Below the pieces are notes generated by a model. It ran no database searches. It saw only the letters and a list, made by a program, of their open reading frames with translations, and was not told the origin of the DNA. From Viola odorata (lineage: Eukaryota > Streptophyta > Magnoliopsida > Malpighiales > Violaceae), in NCBI GenBank assembly GCA_963691705.1, contig OY829541.1:18656564-18720563 (forward strand): a stretch of DNA of 64,000 nucleotides, read 5' to 3'. How positions within the stretch are numbered: the first letter of the stretch is position 1; each line of letters begins with the position of its first letter. Shown piece by piece: positions 29,301 through 43,925 of the stretch. A program made the position numbers and the translations under genes.

Positions 29301-29510
29301 TCAATTTCTAATCCATGCCCAAACGGCATGTCAATTTCATAATTTCAATTTCTAAACCATGCCCAACGGCATGTCAACTTTCAATTTCAATTTCTAAACC
29401 ATGCCCAACGGCATGTCAAATTTCAATTTCAATTTCTAGACCATGCCCAACGGCATGTCACATTCCAATTTCTAATCCATGCCCAAACGGCATGTCAATT
29501 TCATAATTTC
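26323..29510. repeat. 3,188-bp triplication, copy 2
   Basis: The copy starts at a CCATGCCC unit and runs for 3,188 bp. It shares GGCTTGTC near 27,309 and GGCATATC near 27,557 with copy 3 but not with copy 1, so copies 2 and 3 arose from the more recent duplication. Confidence 0.82.
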
Positions 29511-31853
29511 AATTTCTAAACCATGCCCAACGGCATGTCAAATTTCAATTTCAATTTTTAGACCATGACCAATCGGCATGTAAAATTTCATAACTTCAAT
29601 TTCTAAACCATGCCCAACGGCATGTCAAATTTCAATTTCAATTTCTAGACCATGCCCAACGGCATGTCACATTCCAATTTCTAATCCATGCCCAAACGGC
29701 ATGTCAATTTCATAATTTCAATTTCTAAACCATGCCCAACGGCATGTCACATTCTAATATCTAATCCATGCCCAAACGACATGTCAATTTCATAATTTCA
29801 ATTTCTAAACCATGCCCAACGGCATGTCAAATTTCATTTTCAGTTTCTAGACCATGCCCAACGGCATGTCAAATTTCAATTTCAATTTCTAGACCATGCC
29901 CACCGGCATGTCAAATTTCAATTTCAATTTTTAGACCATGCCCAATCGGCATGTCAAATTTCAATTTCAATTTTTAGACCGTGCCCAACGGCATGTCAAA
30001 TTTCAATTTCAATTTCTAGACCATGCCCAATCGGCATGTCAAATTTCATAACTTCAATTTCTAAACCATGCCCAACGGCATATCAAATCTCAATTTCAAT
30101 TTCTAGACCATGCCCAATCGGCATGTCAAATTTCCTAACTTCAATTTCTAAACAATGCCCAACGGCATGCCAAATTTCACTTTCAATTTCTAGACCATGC
30201 CCAACGGCATGTCAAATTTCAATTTCAATTTCTAGACCATGCCCAACGGCATGTCACACTCCAATTTCTAATCCATGCCCAAATGGCATGTCAATTTCAT
30301 AATTTCAGTTTCTAAACCATGCCTAATCGGCATGTCAAATTTCAATTTCTAATCCATGCCCAAACGGCATGTCAATTTCATAATTTCAATTTCTAAACCA
30401 TGCCCAACGGCATGTCAACTTTCAATTTCAATTTCTAGACCATGCCCAATCGGCATGTCAAATTTCATAACTTCAATTTCTAAACCATGCCCAACGGCTT
30501 GTCAAATTTCAATTTCAATTTCTATACCATGCCCAGCGGCATGTCAAATTTCAATTTCTAATCCATGCCCAAACGGCATGTCAATTTCATAATTTCAATT
30601 TCTAAGCCATGCCCAACGGCATGTAAACTTTCAATTTCAATTTCTAGACCATGCCCGACGGCATGTCGACTTTCAATTTCAATTTCCAGACCATGCCCAA
30701 TCGGCATGTAAAATTTCATAACTTCAATTTCTAAACCATACCCAACGGCATATCAAATTTCAATTTCAATTTCTAGACCATGCCCAACGGCATGTCAAAT
30801 TTCAATTTCAATTTCTAGACAATGCCCAACGGCATGTCACATTCTAATTTCTAATCCATGCCCAAACGGCATGTCAATTTCATAATTTCAATTTCTAAAC
30901 CATGCCTAATCGGCATGTCAAATTTCAATTTCTGATCCATGCCCAAACGACATGTCAATTTCATAATTTCAATTTCTAAACCATGCCCAACGGCATGTCA
31001 ACTTTCAATTTCAATTTCTAGACCATGCCCAATCGGCATGTCGAATTTCATAACTTCAATTTCTAAACCATGCCCAACGGCATGTCAAATTTCAATTTCA
31101 ATTTCTTGACCATGCCCAACGGCATGTCACATTCCAATTTCTAATCCATGCCCAAACGTCATGTCAATTTCATAATTTCAATTTCTAAGCCATGCCCAAC
31201 GGCATGTCAACTTTCAATTTCAATTTCTAGACCATGCCCGACGGCATGTCAAATTTCAATTTCAATTTTTAGACCATGCCCAATCGGCATGTCAAATTTC
31301 AATTTCAATTTTTAGACCGTGCCCAACGGCATGTCAAATTTCAATTTCAATTTTTAGACCATGCCCAATCGGCATGTCAAATTTCATAACTTCAATTTCT
31401 AAACCATGCCCAACGGCATATCAAATTTCAATTTCAATTTGTAGACCATGCCCAATCTGCATGTCAAATTTCATAACTTCAATTTCTAAACCATGCCCAA
31501 CGGCATGCCAAATTTCACTTTCAATTTCTAGACCATGCCCAACAGCATGTCAAATTTCATAACTTCAATTTCTAAACCATGCCCAACGGCATATCAAATT
31601 TCATTTTCAGTTTCTAGACCATGCCCAACGGCATGTCAAATTTCAATTTCAATTTCTAGACCATGCCCACCGGCATGTCAAATTTCAATTTCAATTTTTA
31701 GACCATGCCCAATCGGCATGTCAAATTTCAATTTCAATTTTTAGACCGTGCCCAACGGCATGTCAAATTTCAATTTCAATTTCTAGACCATGCCCAATCG
31801 GCATGTCAAATTTCATAACTTCAATTTCTAAACCATGCCCAACGGCATGTCAA
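29511..31853. repeat. 3,188-bp triplication, copy 3, with a 380-bp deletion
   Basis: This copy follows copy 2 at an offset of 3,188 until the unit at 31,232-31,273. From there the offset falls to 2,808, which is a 380-bp deletion. Everything I compared before the deletion is the same as copy 2. Confidence 0.8.
31232..31273 (+). repeat. Chimeric monomer at the 380-bp deletion joint
   Basis: The left half (CCATGCCCGACGG) matches the unit at 28,044 and the right half (AATTTC...TTTTTAGA) matches a unit about 400 bp further on in copy 2. The join lies in or just after the GGCATGTCA segment, which the two parent units share, so the exact base cannot be placed. Confidence 0.8.
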
Positions 31854-33181
31854 ATTTCAATTTCAAATTTTAGACCATGACCAATCGGCATGTCAAATTT
31901 CATAACTTCAATTTCTAAACCATGCCCAACGGCATGCCAAATTTCACTTTCAATTTCTAGACCATGCCCAACGGCATGTCAAATTTCAATTTCAATTTCT
32001 AGACCATGCCCAACGGCATGTCACACTCCAATTTCTAATCCATGTCCAAATGGCATGTCAATTTCATAATTTCAATTTCTAAACCATGCCTAATCGGCAT
32101 GTCAAATTTCAATTTCTAATCCATGCCCAAACGGCATGTCAATTTCATAATTTCAATTTTTAAACCATGCCCAACGGCATGTCAACTTTCAATTTCAATT
32201 TCTAAACCATGCCCAACGGCATGTCAAATTTCAATTTCAATTTCTAGACCATGCCCAACGGCATGTCACATTCCAATTTCTAATCCATGCCCAAACGGCA
32301 TGTCAATTTCATAATTTCAATTTCTAAACCATGCCCAACGGCATGTCACATTCTAATATCTAATCCATGCCCAAACGACATGTCAATTTCATAATTTCAA
32401 TTTCTAAACCATGCCCAACGGCATGTCAAATTTTATTTTCAGTTTCTAGACCATGCCCAACGGCATGTCAAATTTCAATTTCAATTTCTAGACCATGCCC
32501 AACGGCATGTCAAATTTCAATTTCAGTTTTTAGACCATGCCCAATCGGCATGTCAAATTTCAATTTCAATTTTTAGACCGTGCCCAACGGCATGTCAAAT
32601 TTCAATTTCAATTTCTAGACCATGCCCAATCGGCATGTCAAATTTCATAACTTCAATTTCTAAACCATGCCCAACGGCATGCCAAATTTCACTTTCAATT
32701 TCTAGACCATGCCCAACGGCATGTCAAATTTCAATTTCAATTTCTAGACCATGCCCAACGGCATGTCACACTCCAATTTCTAATCCATGCCCAAATGGCA
32801 TGTCAATTTCATAATTTCAATTTCTAAACCATGCCTAATCGGCATGTCAAATTTCAATTTCTAATCCATGCTCAAACGGCATGTCAATTTCATAATTTCA
32901 ATTTCTAAACCATGCCCAACGGCATGTCAACTTTCAATTTCAATTTCTAGACCATGCCCTATCGGCATGTCAAATTTCATAACTTCAATTTCTAAACCAT
33001 GCCCAACGGCATGTCAAATTTCAATTTCAATTTCTATACCATGCCCAGCGGCATGTCAAATTTCAATTTCTAATCCATGCCCAAACGGCATGTCAATTTC
33101 ATAATTTCAATTTCTAAGCCATGCCCAACGGCATGTCAACTTTCAATTTCAATTTCTAGACCATGCCCGACGGCATGTCAA
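31854..33181. repeat. 1,328-bp tandem duplication, copy 1
   Basis: The block starts at AATTTCAATTTCAAATTTTAG and is repeated immediately downstream. The shared rare mark CAATTTTTAAACC lies near 32,155 and 33,483. Confidence 0.82.
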
Positions 33182-33202
33182 ATTTCAATTTCAAATTTTA
33201 GA
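33161..33202 (+). repeat. Chimeric monomer at the 1,328-bp duplication joint
   Basis: The unit starts with the CCATGCCCGACGG core of one parent and ends CAAATTTTAGA like the unit found just before 31,880. The switch falls in the shared segment after the core. Confidence 0.8.
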
Positions 33203-34509
33203 CCATGACCAATCGGCATGTCAAATTTCATAACTTCAATTTCTAAACCATGCCCAACGGCATGCCAAATTTCACTTTCAATTTCTAGACCATGCCCAAC
33301 GGCATGTCAAATTTCAATTTCAATTTCTAGACCATGCCCAACGGCATGTCACACTCCAATTTCTAATCCATGTCCAAATGGCATGTCAATTTCATAATTT
33401 CAATTTCTAAACCATGCCTAATCGGCATGTCAAATTTCAATTTCTAATCCATGCCCAAACGGCATGTCAATTTCATAATTTCAATTTTTAAACCATGCCC
33501 AACGGCATGTCAACTTTCAATTTCAATTTCTAAACCATGCCCAACGGCATGTCAAATTTCAATTTCAATTTCTAGACCATGCCCAACGGCATGTCACATT
33601 CGAATTTCTAATCCATGCCCAAACGGCATGTCAATTTCATAATTTCAATTTCTAAACCATGCCCAACGGCATGTCACATTCTAATATCTAATCCATGCCC
33701 AAACGACATGTCAATTTCATAATTTCAATTTCTAAACCATGCCCAACGGCATGTCAAATTTTATTTTCAGTTTCTAGACCATGCCCAACGGCATGTCAAA
33801 TTTCAATTTCAATTTCTAGACCATGCCCAACGGCATGTCAAATTTCAATTTCAGTTTTTAGACCATGCCCAATCGGCATGTCAAATTTCAATTTCAATTT
33901 TTAGACCGTGCCCAACGGCATGTCAAATTTCAATTTCAATTTCTAGACCATGCCCAATCGGCATGTCAAATTTCATAACTTCAATTTCTAAACCATGCCC
34001 AACGGCATGCCAAATTTCACTTTCAATTTCTAGACCATGCCCAACGGCATGTCAAATTTCAATTTCAATTTCTAGACCATGCCCAACGGCATGTCACACT
34101 CCAATTTCTAATCCATGCCCAAATGGCATGTCAATTTCATAATTTCAATTTCTAAACCATGCCTAATCGGCATGTCAAATTTCAATTTCTAATCCATGCT
34201 CAAACGGCATGTCAATTTCATAATTTCAATTTCTAAACCATGCCCAACGGCATGTCAACTTTCAATTTCAATTTCTAGACCATGCCCTATCGGCATGTCA
34301 AATTTCATAACTTCAATTTCTAAACCATGCCCAACGGCATGTCAAATTTCAATTTCAATTTCTATACCATGCCCAGCGGCATGTCAAATTTCAATTTCTA
34401 ATCCATGCCCAAACGGCATGTCAATTTCATAATTTCAATTTCTAAGCCATGCCCAACGGCATGTCAACTTTCAATTTCAATTTCTAGACCATGCCCGACG
34501 GCATGTCAA
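33182..34509. repeat. 1,328-bp tandem duplication, copy 2
   Basis: This is a second copy of 31,854-33,181, with few changes seen (for example CATTCGAATTTC near 33,599 against CATTCCAATTTC). Its upstream junction lies in the chimeric unit at 33,161-33,202. Confidence 0.82.
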
Positions 34510-35699
34510 CTTTCAATTTCAATTTCTAGACCATGCCCAATCGGCATGTAAAATTTCATAACTTCAATTTCTAAACCATACCCAACGGCATGTCAAATTT
34601 CAATTTCAATTTCTAAACCATGACCAATCAGCATGTCAAATTTCATAACTTCAATTTCTAAACCATGCCCAAACGGCATGTCAAATTTCAATTTGAATGT
34701 CTAGACCATACCCAACGGCATGTCACATTCCAATTTCTAATCCATGCCCAAACGGCATGTCAATTTCATAATTTCAATTTCTAAACCATGCCCAATCGGC
34801 ATGTCAAATTTCAATTTCTAATCCATGCCCAAACGGCATGTCAATTTCATAATTTCAATTTCTAAACCCTGCCCAACGACATGTCAACTTTCAATTTCAA
34901 TTTCTATACCATGACCAATCGGCATGTCAAATTTCATAACTTCAATTTCTAAACCATGCCCAACGGCATGTCAAATTTCAATTTCAATTTTTAGAGCATG
35001 ACCAATCGGCATGTAAAATTTCATAACTTCAATTTCTAAACCATGCCCAACGGCATGTCAAATTTCAATTTCAATTTCTAGACCATGCCCAACGGCATGT
35101 CACATTCCAATTTCTAATCCATGCCCAAACGGCATGTCAATTTCATAATTTCAATTTCTAAACCATGCCCAACGGCATGTCACATTCTAATATCTAATCC
35201 ATGCCCAAACGACATGTCAATTTCATAATTTCAATTTCTAAACCATGCCCAACGGCATGTCAAATTTCATTTTCAGTTTCTAGACCATGCCCAACGGCAT
35301 GTCAAATTTCAATTTCAATTTCTAGACCATGCCCACCGGCATGTCAAATTTCAATTTCAATTTTTAGACCATGCCCAATCGGCATGTCAAATTTCAATTT
35401 CAATTTTTAGACCGTGCCCAACGGCATGTCAAATTTCAATTTCAATTTCTAGACCATGCCCAATCGGCATGTCAAATTTCATAACTTCAATTTCTAAACC
35501 ATGCCCAACGGCATATCAAATTTCAATTTCAATTTCTAGACCATGCCCAATCGGCATGTCAAATTTCCTAACTTCAATTTCTAAACAATGCCCAACGGCA
35601 TGCCAAATTTCACTTTCAATTTCTAGACCATGCCCAACGGCATGTCAAATTTCAATTTCAATTTCTAGAACATGCCCAACGGCATGTCACACTCCAATT

Positions 35700-37468
35700 T
35701 CTAATCCATGCCCAAATGGCATGTCAATTTCATAATTTCAGTTTCTAAACCATGCCTAATCGGCATGTCAAATTTCAATTTCTAATCCATGCCCAAACGG
35801 CATGTCAATTTCATAATTTCAATTTCTAAACCATGCCCAACGGCATGTCAACTTTCAATTTCAATTTCTAGACCATGCCCAATCGGCATGTCGAATTTCA
35901 TAACTTCAATTTCTAAACCATGCCCAACGGCATGTCAAATTTCAATTTCAATTTCTTGACCATGCCCAACGGCATGTCACATTCCAATTTCTAATCCATG
36001 CCCAAACGTCATGTCAATTTCATAATTTCAATTTCTAAGCCATGCCCAACGGCATGTCAACTTTCAATTCCAATTTCTAGACCATGCCCGACGGCATGTC
36101 AACTTTCAATTTCAATTTCTAGACCATGCCCAATCGGCATGTAAAATTTCATAACTTCAATTTCTAAACCATACCCAACGGCATGTCAACTTTCAATTTC
36201 AATTTCTAGACCATGCCCAATCGGCATGTCAAATTTCATAACTTCAATTTCTAAACCATGCCCAACGGCATGTCAAATTTCAATTTCAATTTCTATACCA
36301 TGCCCAGCGGCATGTCAAATTTCAATTTCTAATCCATGCCCAAACGGCATGTCAATTTCATAATTTCAATTTCTAAGCCATGCCCAACGGCATGTAAACT
36401 TTCAATTTCAATTTCTAGACCATGCCCGACGGCATGTCGACTTTCAATTTCAATTTCCAGACCATGCCCAATCGGCATGTAAAATTTCATAACTTCAATT
36501 TCTAAACCATACCCAACGGCATGTCAACTTTCAATTTCAATTTCTAGACCATGCCCAATCGGCATGTCAAATTTCATAACTTCAATTTCTAAACCATGCC
36601 TAACGACATGTCAAATTTCAATTTCAATTTCTAGACCATGCCCGACGGCATGTCGACTTTCAATTTCAATTTCCAGACCATGCCCAATCGGCATGTCAAA
36701 TTTCAATTTCAATTTCTAGACCATGCCCAACGGCATGTCAAATTTCAATTTCAATTTCTAGACAATGCCCAACGGCATGTCACATTCTAATTTCTAATCC
36801 ATGCCCAAACGGCATGTCAATTTCATAATTTCAATTTCTAAACCATGCCTAATCGGCATGTCAAATTTCAATTTCTGATCCATGCCCAAACGACATGTCA
36901 ATTTCATAATTTCAATTTCTAAACCATGCCCAACGGCATGTCAACTTTCAATTTCAATTTCTAGACCATGCCCAATCGGCATGTCGAATTTCATAACTTC
37001 AATTTCTAAACCATGCCCAACGGCATGTCAAATTTCAATTTCAATTTCTTGACCATGCCCAACGGCATGTCACATTCCAATTTCTAATCCATGCCCAAAC
37101 GTCATGTCAATTTCATAATTTCAATTTCTAAGCCATGCCCAACGGCATGTCAACTTTCAATTCCAATTTCTAGACCATGCCCGACGGCATGTCAACTTTC
37201 AATTTCAATTTCTAGACCATGCCCAATCGGCATGTAAAATTTCATAACTTCAATTTCTAAACCATACCCAACGGCATGTCAACTTTCAATTTCAATTTCT
37301 AGACCATGCCCAATCGGCATGTCAAATTTCATAACTTCAATTTCTAAACCATGCCTAACGACATGTCAAATTTCAATTTCAATTTCTATACCATGCCCAG
37401 CGGCATGTCAAATTTCAATTTCTAATCCATGCCCAAACGGCATGTCAATTTCATAATTTCAATTTCTA
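35700..37468. repeat. 1,093-bp offset repeat
   Basis: 35,700-36,375 matches 36,793-37,468 at an offset of 1,093. The shared rare base change CAATTCCAATTTC lies at 36,066 and 37,159. The intervening segment (36,376-36,792) is made of other units of the same family, including a hybrid near 36,680 where a CAATC core is followed by a class D spacer. Confidence 0.7.
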
Positions 37469-38309
37469 AACCATGCCCAACGGCATGTCACATTCTAATA
37501 TCTAATCCATGCCCAAACGACATGTCAATTTCATAATTTCAACTTCTAAACCATGCCCAACGGCATGTCAAATTTCATTTTCAGTTTCTAGACCATGCCC
37601 AACGGCATGTCAAATTTCAATTTCAATTTCTAGACCATGCCCACCGGCATGTCAAATTTCAATTTCAATTTTTAGACCATGCCCAATCGGCATGTCAAAT
37701 TTCAATTTCAATTTTTAGACCGTGCCCAACGGCATGTCAAATTTCAATTTCAATTTCTAGACCATGCCCAATCGGCATGTCAAATTTCATAACTTCAATT
37801 TCTAAACCATGCCCAACGGCATATCAAATTTCAATTTCAATTTCTAGACCATGCCCAATCGGCATGTCAAATTTCCTAACTTCAATTTCTAAACCATGCC
37901 CAACGGCATGCCAAATTTCACTTTCAATTTCTAGACCATGCCCAACGGCATGTCAAATTTCAATTTCAATTTCTAGACCATGCCCAACTGCATGTCACAC
38001 TCCAATTTCTAATCCATGCCCAAATGGCATGTCAATTTCATAATTTCAATTTCTAAACCATGCCTAATCGGCATGTCAAATTTCAATTTCTAATCCATGC
38101 CCAAACGGCATGTCAATTTCATAATTTCAATTTCTAAACCATGCCCAACGGCATGTCAACTTTCAATTTCAATTTCTAGACCATGCCCAATCGGCATGTC
38201 AAATTTCATAACTTCAATTTCTAAACCATGCCCAACGGCATGTCAAATTTCAATTTCAATTTCTATACCATGCCCAGCGGCATGTCAAATTTCAATTTCT
38301 AATCCATGC

Positions 38310-41300
38310 CCAAACGGCATGTCAATTTCATAATTTCAATTTCTAAGCCATGCCCAACGGCATGTCAACTTTCAATTTCAATTTCTAGACGATGCCCGAC
38401 GGCATGTCAACTTTCAATTTCAATTTCTAGACCATGCCCAATCGGCATGTAAAATTTCATAACTTCAATTTCTAAACCATACCCAACGGCATGTCAACTT
38501 TCAATTTCAATTTCTAGACCATGCCCAATCGGCATGTCAAATTTCATAACTTCAATTTCTAATCCATGCCCAACGGCATGTCAAATTTCAATTTCAATTT
38601 CTATACCATGCCCAGCGGCATGTCAAGTTTCAATTTCTAATCCATGCCCAAACGGCATGTCAATTTCATAATTTCAATTTCTAAGCCATGCCCAACGGCA
38701 TGTCAACTTTCAATTTCAATTTCTAGACCATGCCCGACGGCATGTCGACTTTCAATTTCAATTTCTAGACCATGCCCAATCGGCATGTAAAATTTCATAA
38801 CTTCAATTTCTAAACCATACCCAACGGCATGTCAAATTTCAATTTCAATTTCTAGACCATGCCAAACGGCATGTCAAATTTCAATTTCAATTTCTAGACC
38901 ATGCCCAACGGCATGTCACATTTCAATTTCTAATCCATGCCCAAACGGCATGTCAATTTCTTAATTTCAATTTCTAAACCATGCCTAATCGGCATGTGAA
39001 ATTTCAATTTCTAATCCATGCCCAAACGGCATGTCAATTTCATAATTTCAATTTCTAAACCATGCCCAACGACATGTGAACTTTCAATTTCAATTTCTAG
39101 ACCATGCCCAATCGGCATGTCGAATTTCATAACTTCAATTTCTAAACCATGCCCAACGGCATGTCAAATTTCAATTTCAATTTCTTGACCATGCCCAACG
39201 GCATGTCACATTCCAATTTCTAATCCATGCCCAAACGGCATGTCAATTTCATAATTTCAATTTCTAAGCCATGCCCAACGGCATGTCAACTTTCAATTTC
39301 AATTTCTAGACCATGCCCGAGGGCATGTCAACTTTCAATTTCAATTTCTAGACCATGCCCAATCGGCATGTAAAATTTCATAACTTCAATTTCTAAACCA
39401 TACCCAACGGCATGTCCAATTTCAATTTCTAATCCATGCCCAAACGGCATGTCAAATTTCATAACTTCAATTTCTAAACCATTCCCAACGGCATGTCAAA
39501 TTTCAATTTCAATTTCTTGACCATGCCCAACGGCATGTCACATTCCAATTTCTAATCCATGCCCAAACGGCATGTCAATTTCATAATTTCAATTTCTAAG
39601 CCATGCCCAACGGCATGTCAACTTTCAATTTCAATTTCTAGACCATGCCCGACGGCATGTCAACTTTCAATTTCAATTTCTAGACCATGCCCAATCGGCA
39701 TGTAAAATTTCATAACTTCAATTTCTAAACCATACCCAACGGCATGTCAAATTTCAATTTCTAATCCATGCCCAAACGGCATGTCAAATTTCATAACTTC
39801 AATTTCTAGACCATGCCCAACGGCATGACAAATTTCAATTTCAATTTCTAGACCATGCCCAACGGCATGTCAAATTCCAATTTCTAATCCATGCCCAAAC
39901 GGCATGTCAATTTCATAATTTCAATTTCTAAACCATGCCCAATCGGCATGTCAAATTTAAATTTCTAATCCATGCCCAAACGGCATGTCAATTTCATAAT
40001 TTCAATTTCTAAACCATGCCCAACGGCATGTCAACTTTCAATTTCAATTTCTAGACCATGCCCAATCGGCATGTCAAATTTCATAACTTCAATTTCTAAA
40101 CCATGCCCAACGGCATGTCAAATTTCAATTTCAATTTCTATACCATGCCCAGCGGCATGTCAAATTTCAATTTCTAATCCATGCCCAAACGGCATGTCAA
40201 TTTCATAATTTCAATTTCTAAGCCATGCCCAACGGCATGTCAACTTTCAATTTCAATTTCTAGACGATGCCCGACGGCATGTCGACTTTCAATTTCAATT
40301 TCCAGACCATGCCCAATCGGCATGTAAAATTTCATAACTTCAATTTCTAAACCATACCCAACGGCATGTCAAATTTCAATTTCAATTTCTAGACCATGCC
40401 CAACGGCATGTCAAATTTCAATTTCAATTTCTAGACAATGCCCAATGGCATGTCACATTCCAATTTCTAATCCATGCCCAAACGGCATGTCAATTTCATA
40501 ATTTCAATTTCTAAACCATGCCTAATCGGCATGTCAAATTTCAATTTCTAATCCATGCCCAAACGACATGTCAATTTCATAATTTCAATTTCTAAACCAT
40601 GCCCAACGGCATGTCAACTTTCAATTTCAATTTCTAGACCATGCCCAATCGGCATGTCGAATTTCATAACTTCAATTTCTAAACCATGCCCAACGGCATG
40701 TCAAATTTCAATTTCAATTTCTTGACCATGCCCAACGGCATGTCACATTCCAATTTCTAATCCATGCCCAAACGTCATGTCAATTTCATAATTTCAATTT
40801 CTAAGCCATGCCCAACGGCATGTCAACTTTCAATTTCAATTTCTAGACCATGCCCGACGGCATGTCAACTTTCAATTTCAATTTCTAGACCATGCCCAAT
40901 CGGCATGTAAAATTTCATAACTTCAATTTCTAAACCATACCCAACGGCATGTCAACTTTCAATTTCAATTTCTAGACCATGCCCAATCGGCATGTCAAAT
41001 TTCATAACTTCAATTTCTAAACCATGCCCAACGGCATGTCAAATTTCAATTTCAATTTCTATACCATGCCCAGCGGCATGTCAAGTTTCAATTTCTAATC
41101 CATGCCCAAACGGCATGTCAATTTCATAATTTCAATTTCTAAGCCATGCCCAACGGCATGTCAACTTTCAATTTCAATTTCTAGACCATGCCCGACGGCA
41201 TGTCGACTTTCAATTTCAATTTCTAGACCATGCCCAATCGGCATGTAAAATTTCATAACTTCAATTTCTAAACCATACCCAACGGCATGTCAAATTTCAA

Positions 41301-42530
41301 TTTCAATTTCTAGACCATGCCAAACGGCATGTCAAATTTCAATTTCAATTTCTAGACCATGCCCAACGGCATGTCACATTTCAATTTCTAATCCATGCCC
41401 AAACGGCATGTCAATTTCTTAATTTCAATTTCTAAACCATGCCTAATCGGCATGTGAAATTTCAATTTCTAATCCATGCCCAAACGGCATGTCAATTTCA
41501 TAATTTCAATTTCTAAACCATGCCCAACGACATGTGAACTTTCAATTTCAATTTCTAGACCATGCCCAATCGGCATGTCGAATTTCATAACTTCAATTTC
41601 TAAACCATGCCCAACGGCATGTCAAATTTCAATTTCAATTTCTTGACCATGCCCAACGGCATGTCACATTCCAATTTCTAATCCATGCCCAAACGGCATG
41701 TCAATTTCATAATTTCAATTTCTAAGCCATGCCCAACGGCATGTCAACTTTCAATTTCAATTTCTAGACCATGCCCGAGGGCATGTCAACTTTCAATTTC
41801 AATTTCTAGACCATGCCCAATCGGCATGTAAAATTTCATAACTTCAATTTCTAAACCATACCCAACGGCATGTCCAATTTCAATTTCTAATCCATGCCCA
41901 AACGGCATGTCAAATTTCATAACTTCAATTTCTAAACCATGCCCAACGGCATGTGAAATTTCAATTTCAATTTCTTGACCATGCCCAACGGCATGTCACA
42001 TTCCAATTTCTAATCCATGCCCAAACGGCATGTCAATTTCATAATTTCAATTTCTAAGCCATGCCCAACGGCATGTCAACTTTCAATTTCAATTTCTAGA
42101 CCATGCCCGACGGCATGTCAACTTTCAATTTCAATTTCTAGACCATGCCCAATCGGCATGTAAAATTTCATAACTTCAATTTCTAAACCATACCCAACGG
42201 CATGTCAAATTTCAATTTCTAATCCATGCCCAAACGGCATGTCAAATTTCATAACTTCAATTTCTAGACCATGCCCAACGGCATGACAAATTTCAATTTC
42301 AATTTCTAGACCATGCCCAACGGCATGTCAAATTCCAATTTCTAATCCATGCCCAAACGGCATGTCAATTTCATAATTTCAATTTCTAAACCATGCCCAA
42401 TCGGCATGTCAAATTTAAATTTCTAATCCATGCCCAAACGGCATGTCAATTTCATAATTTCAATTTCTAAACCATGCCCAACGGCATGTCAACTTTCAAT
42501 TTCAATTTCTAGACCATGCCCAATCGGCAT
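38310..42530. repeat. Zone E, 2,458-bp offset repeat
   Basis: 38,310-40,070 matches 40,768-42,530 at an offset of 2,458. Anchors are GTCAAGTTTCAATTTC (C at 38,624 and 41,082), the CCGAGGGCATG core (39,319 and 41,777), GGCATGACAAATTTC (39,825 and 42,283) and CAAATTTAAATTTC. 40,071-40,767 is a different run of the same family. Confidence 0.8.
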
Positions 42531-43925
42531 GTCGAATTTCATTACTTCAATTTCTAAACCATGCCCAACGGCATGTCAAATTTCAATTTCAATTTCTAGA
42601 CCATGACCAATCAGCATGTCAAATTTCATAACTTCAATTTCTAAACCATGCCCAACGGCATGTCAAATTTCAATTTCAATTTCTAGACCATGCCCAACGG
42701 CATGTCACATTCCAATTTCTAATCAATGCCCAAACGGCATGTCAATTTCATAATTTCAATTTCTAAACCATGCCCAATCGGCATGTCAAATTTCAATTTC
42801 TAATCCATGCCCAAACGGCATGTCAATTTCATAATTTCAATTTCTAAACCATGTCCAACGGCATGTCCACTTTCAATTTCAATTTCTATACCATGACCAA
42901 TCGGCATGTCAAATTTCATAACTTCAATTTCTAAACCATGCCCAACGGCATGTCACATTCCAATTTCTAATCCATGCCCAAACGGCATGTCAATTTCATA
43001 ATTTCAATTTCTAAACCATGCCTAATCGGCATGTCAAATTTCAATTTCTAATCCATGCCCAAACGGCATGTCAATTTCATAATTTCAATTTCTAAACCAT
43101 GCCCAACGGCATGTCGACTTTCAATTTCAATTTCTAGACCATGCCCAATCGGCATGTCGAATTTCATAACTTCAATTTCTAAACCATGCCCAACGGCATG
43201 TCAAATTTCAATTTCAATTTCTAGACCATGACCAATCGGCATGTCAAATTTCATAACTTCAATTTCTAAACGATGCCCAACGGCATGTCAAATTTCAATT
43301 TCTAATCCATGCCCAAACGGCATGTCAAATTTCATAACTTCAATTTCTAGACCATGCCCAACGGCATGACAAATTTCAATTTCAATTTCTAGACCATGCC
43401 CAACGGCATGTCAAATTCCAATTTCTAATCCATGCCCAAACGGCATGTCAATTTCATAATTTCAATTTCTAAACCATGCCCAATCGGCATGTCAAATTTC
43501 AATTTCTAATCCATGCCCAAACGACATGTAAATTTCATAATTTCAATTTCTAGACCATGCCCAATCGGCATGTCGAATTTCATAACTTCAATTTCTAAAC
43601 CATGCCCAACGGCATGTCAAATTTCAATTTCAATTTCTAGACCATGACCAATCAGCATGTCAAATTTCATAACTTCAATTTCTAAATCATGCCCAACGGC
43701 ATGTCAAATTTCAATTTCAATTTCTAGACCATGCCCAACGGCATGTCACATTCTAATTTCTAATCAATGCCCAAACGGCATGTCAATTTCATAATTTCAA
43801 TTTCTAAACCATGCCCAATCGGCATGTCAAATTTCAATTTCTAATCCATGCCCAAACGGTATGTCAATTTCATAATTTCAATTTCTAAACCATGCCCAAC
43901 GGCATGTCAACTTTCAATTTCAATT
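41393..43925. repeat. 2.5-kb block repeated 15.2 kb away (left copy)
   Basis: This block aligns with 56,625-59,157 at a constant offset of 15,232. Anchors checked are the TTCTTGACC unit, CATGACCAATCAGC at 42,601, CACATTCC at 42,949, GTCGACTT at 43,111, the CGATGCCC unit at 43,271 and GGCATGAC at 43,366. Its left edge merges into sequence shared with the zone F repeat, so the start is approximate. Confidence 0.78.

Larger units (their letters stand above)
19841..38310. repeat. Zone D, return of the zone A family
   Basis: Zone A marks reappear: the CCTATCGG core, CACCGGCATG, CTAATATCTAAT and CATTTTCAGTTTC. 1,690-about 2,440 matches 20,050-20,800 (offset 18,360), and 1,690 onward matches 22,387 onward (offset 20,697). 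The zone contains a 3,188-bp triplication, a 1,328-bp duplication and a 1,093-bp offset repeat. Confidence 0.78.

Noticed and set aside
43081..43140. CENP-B box
   Set aside because: GTCGAATTTC and its complement contain TTCG, but the following bases do not match the CENP-B box pattern (no A at the required position and no CGGG).
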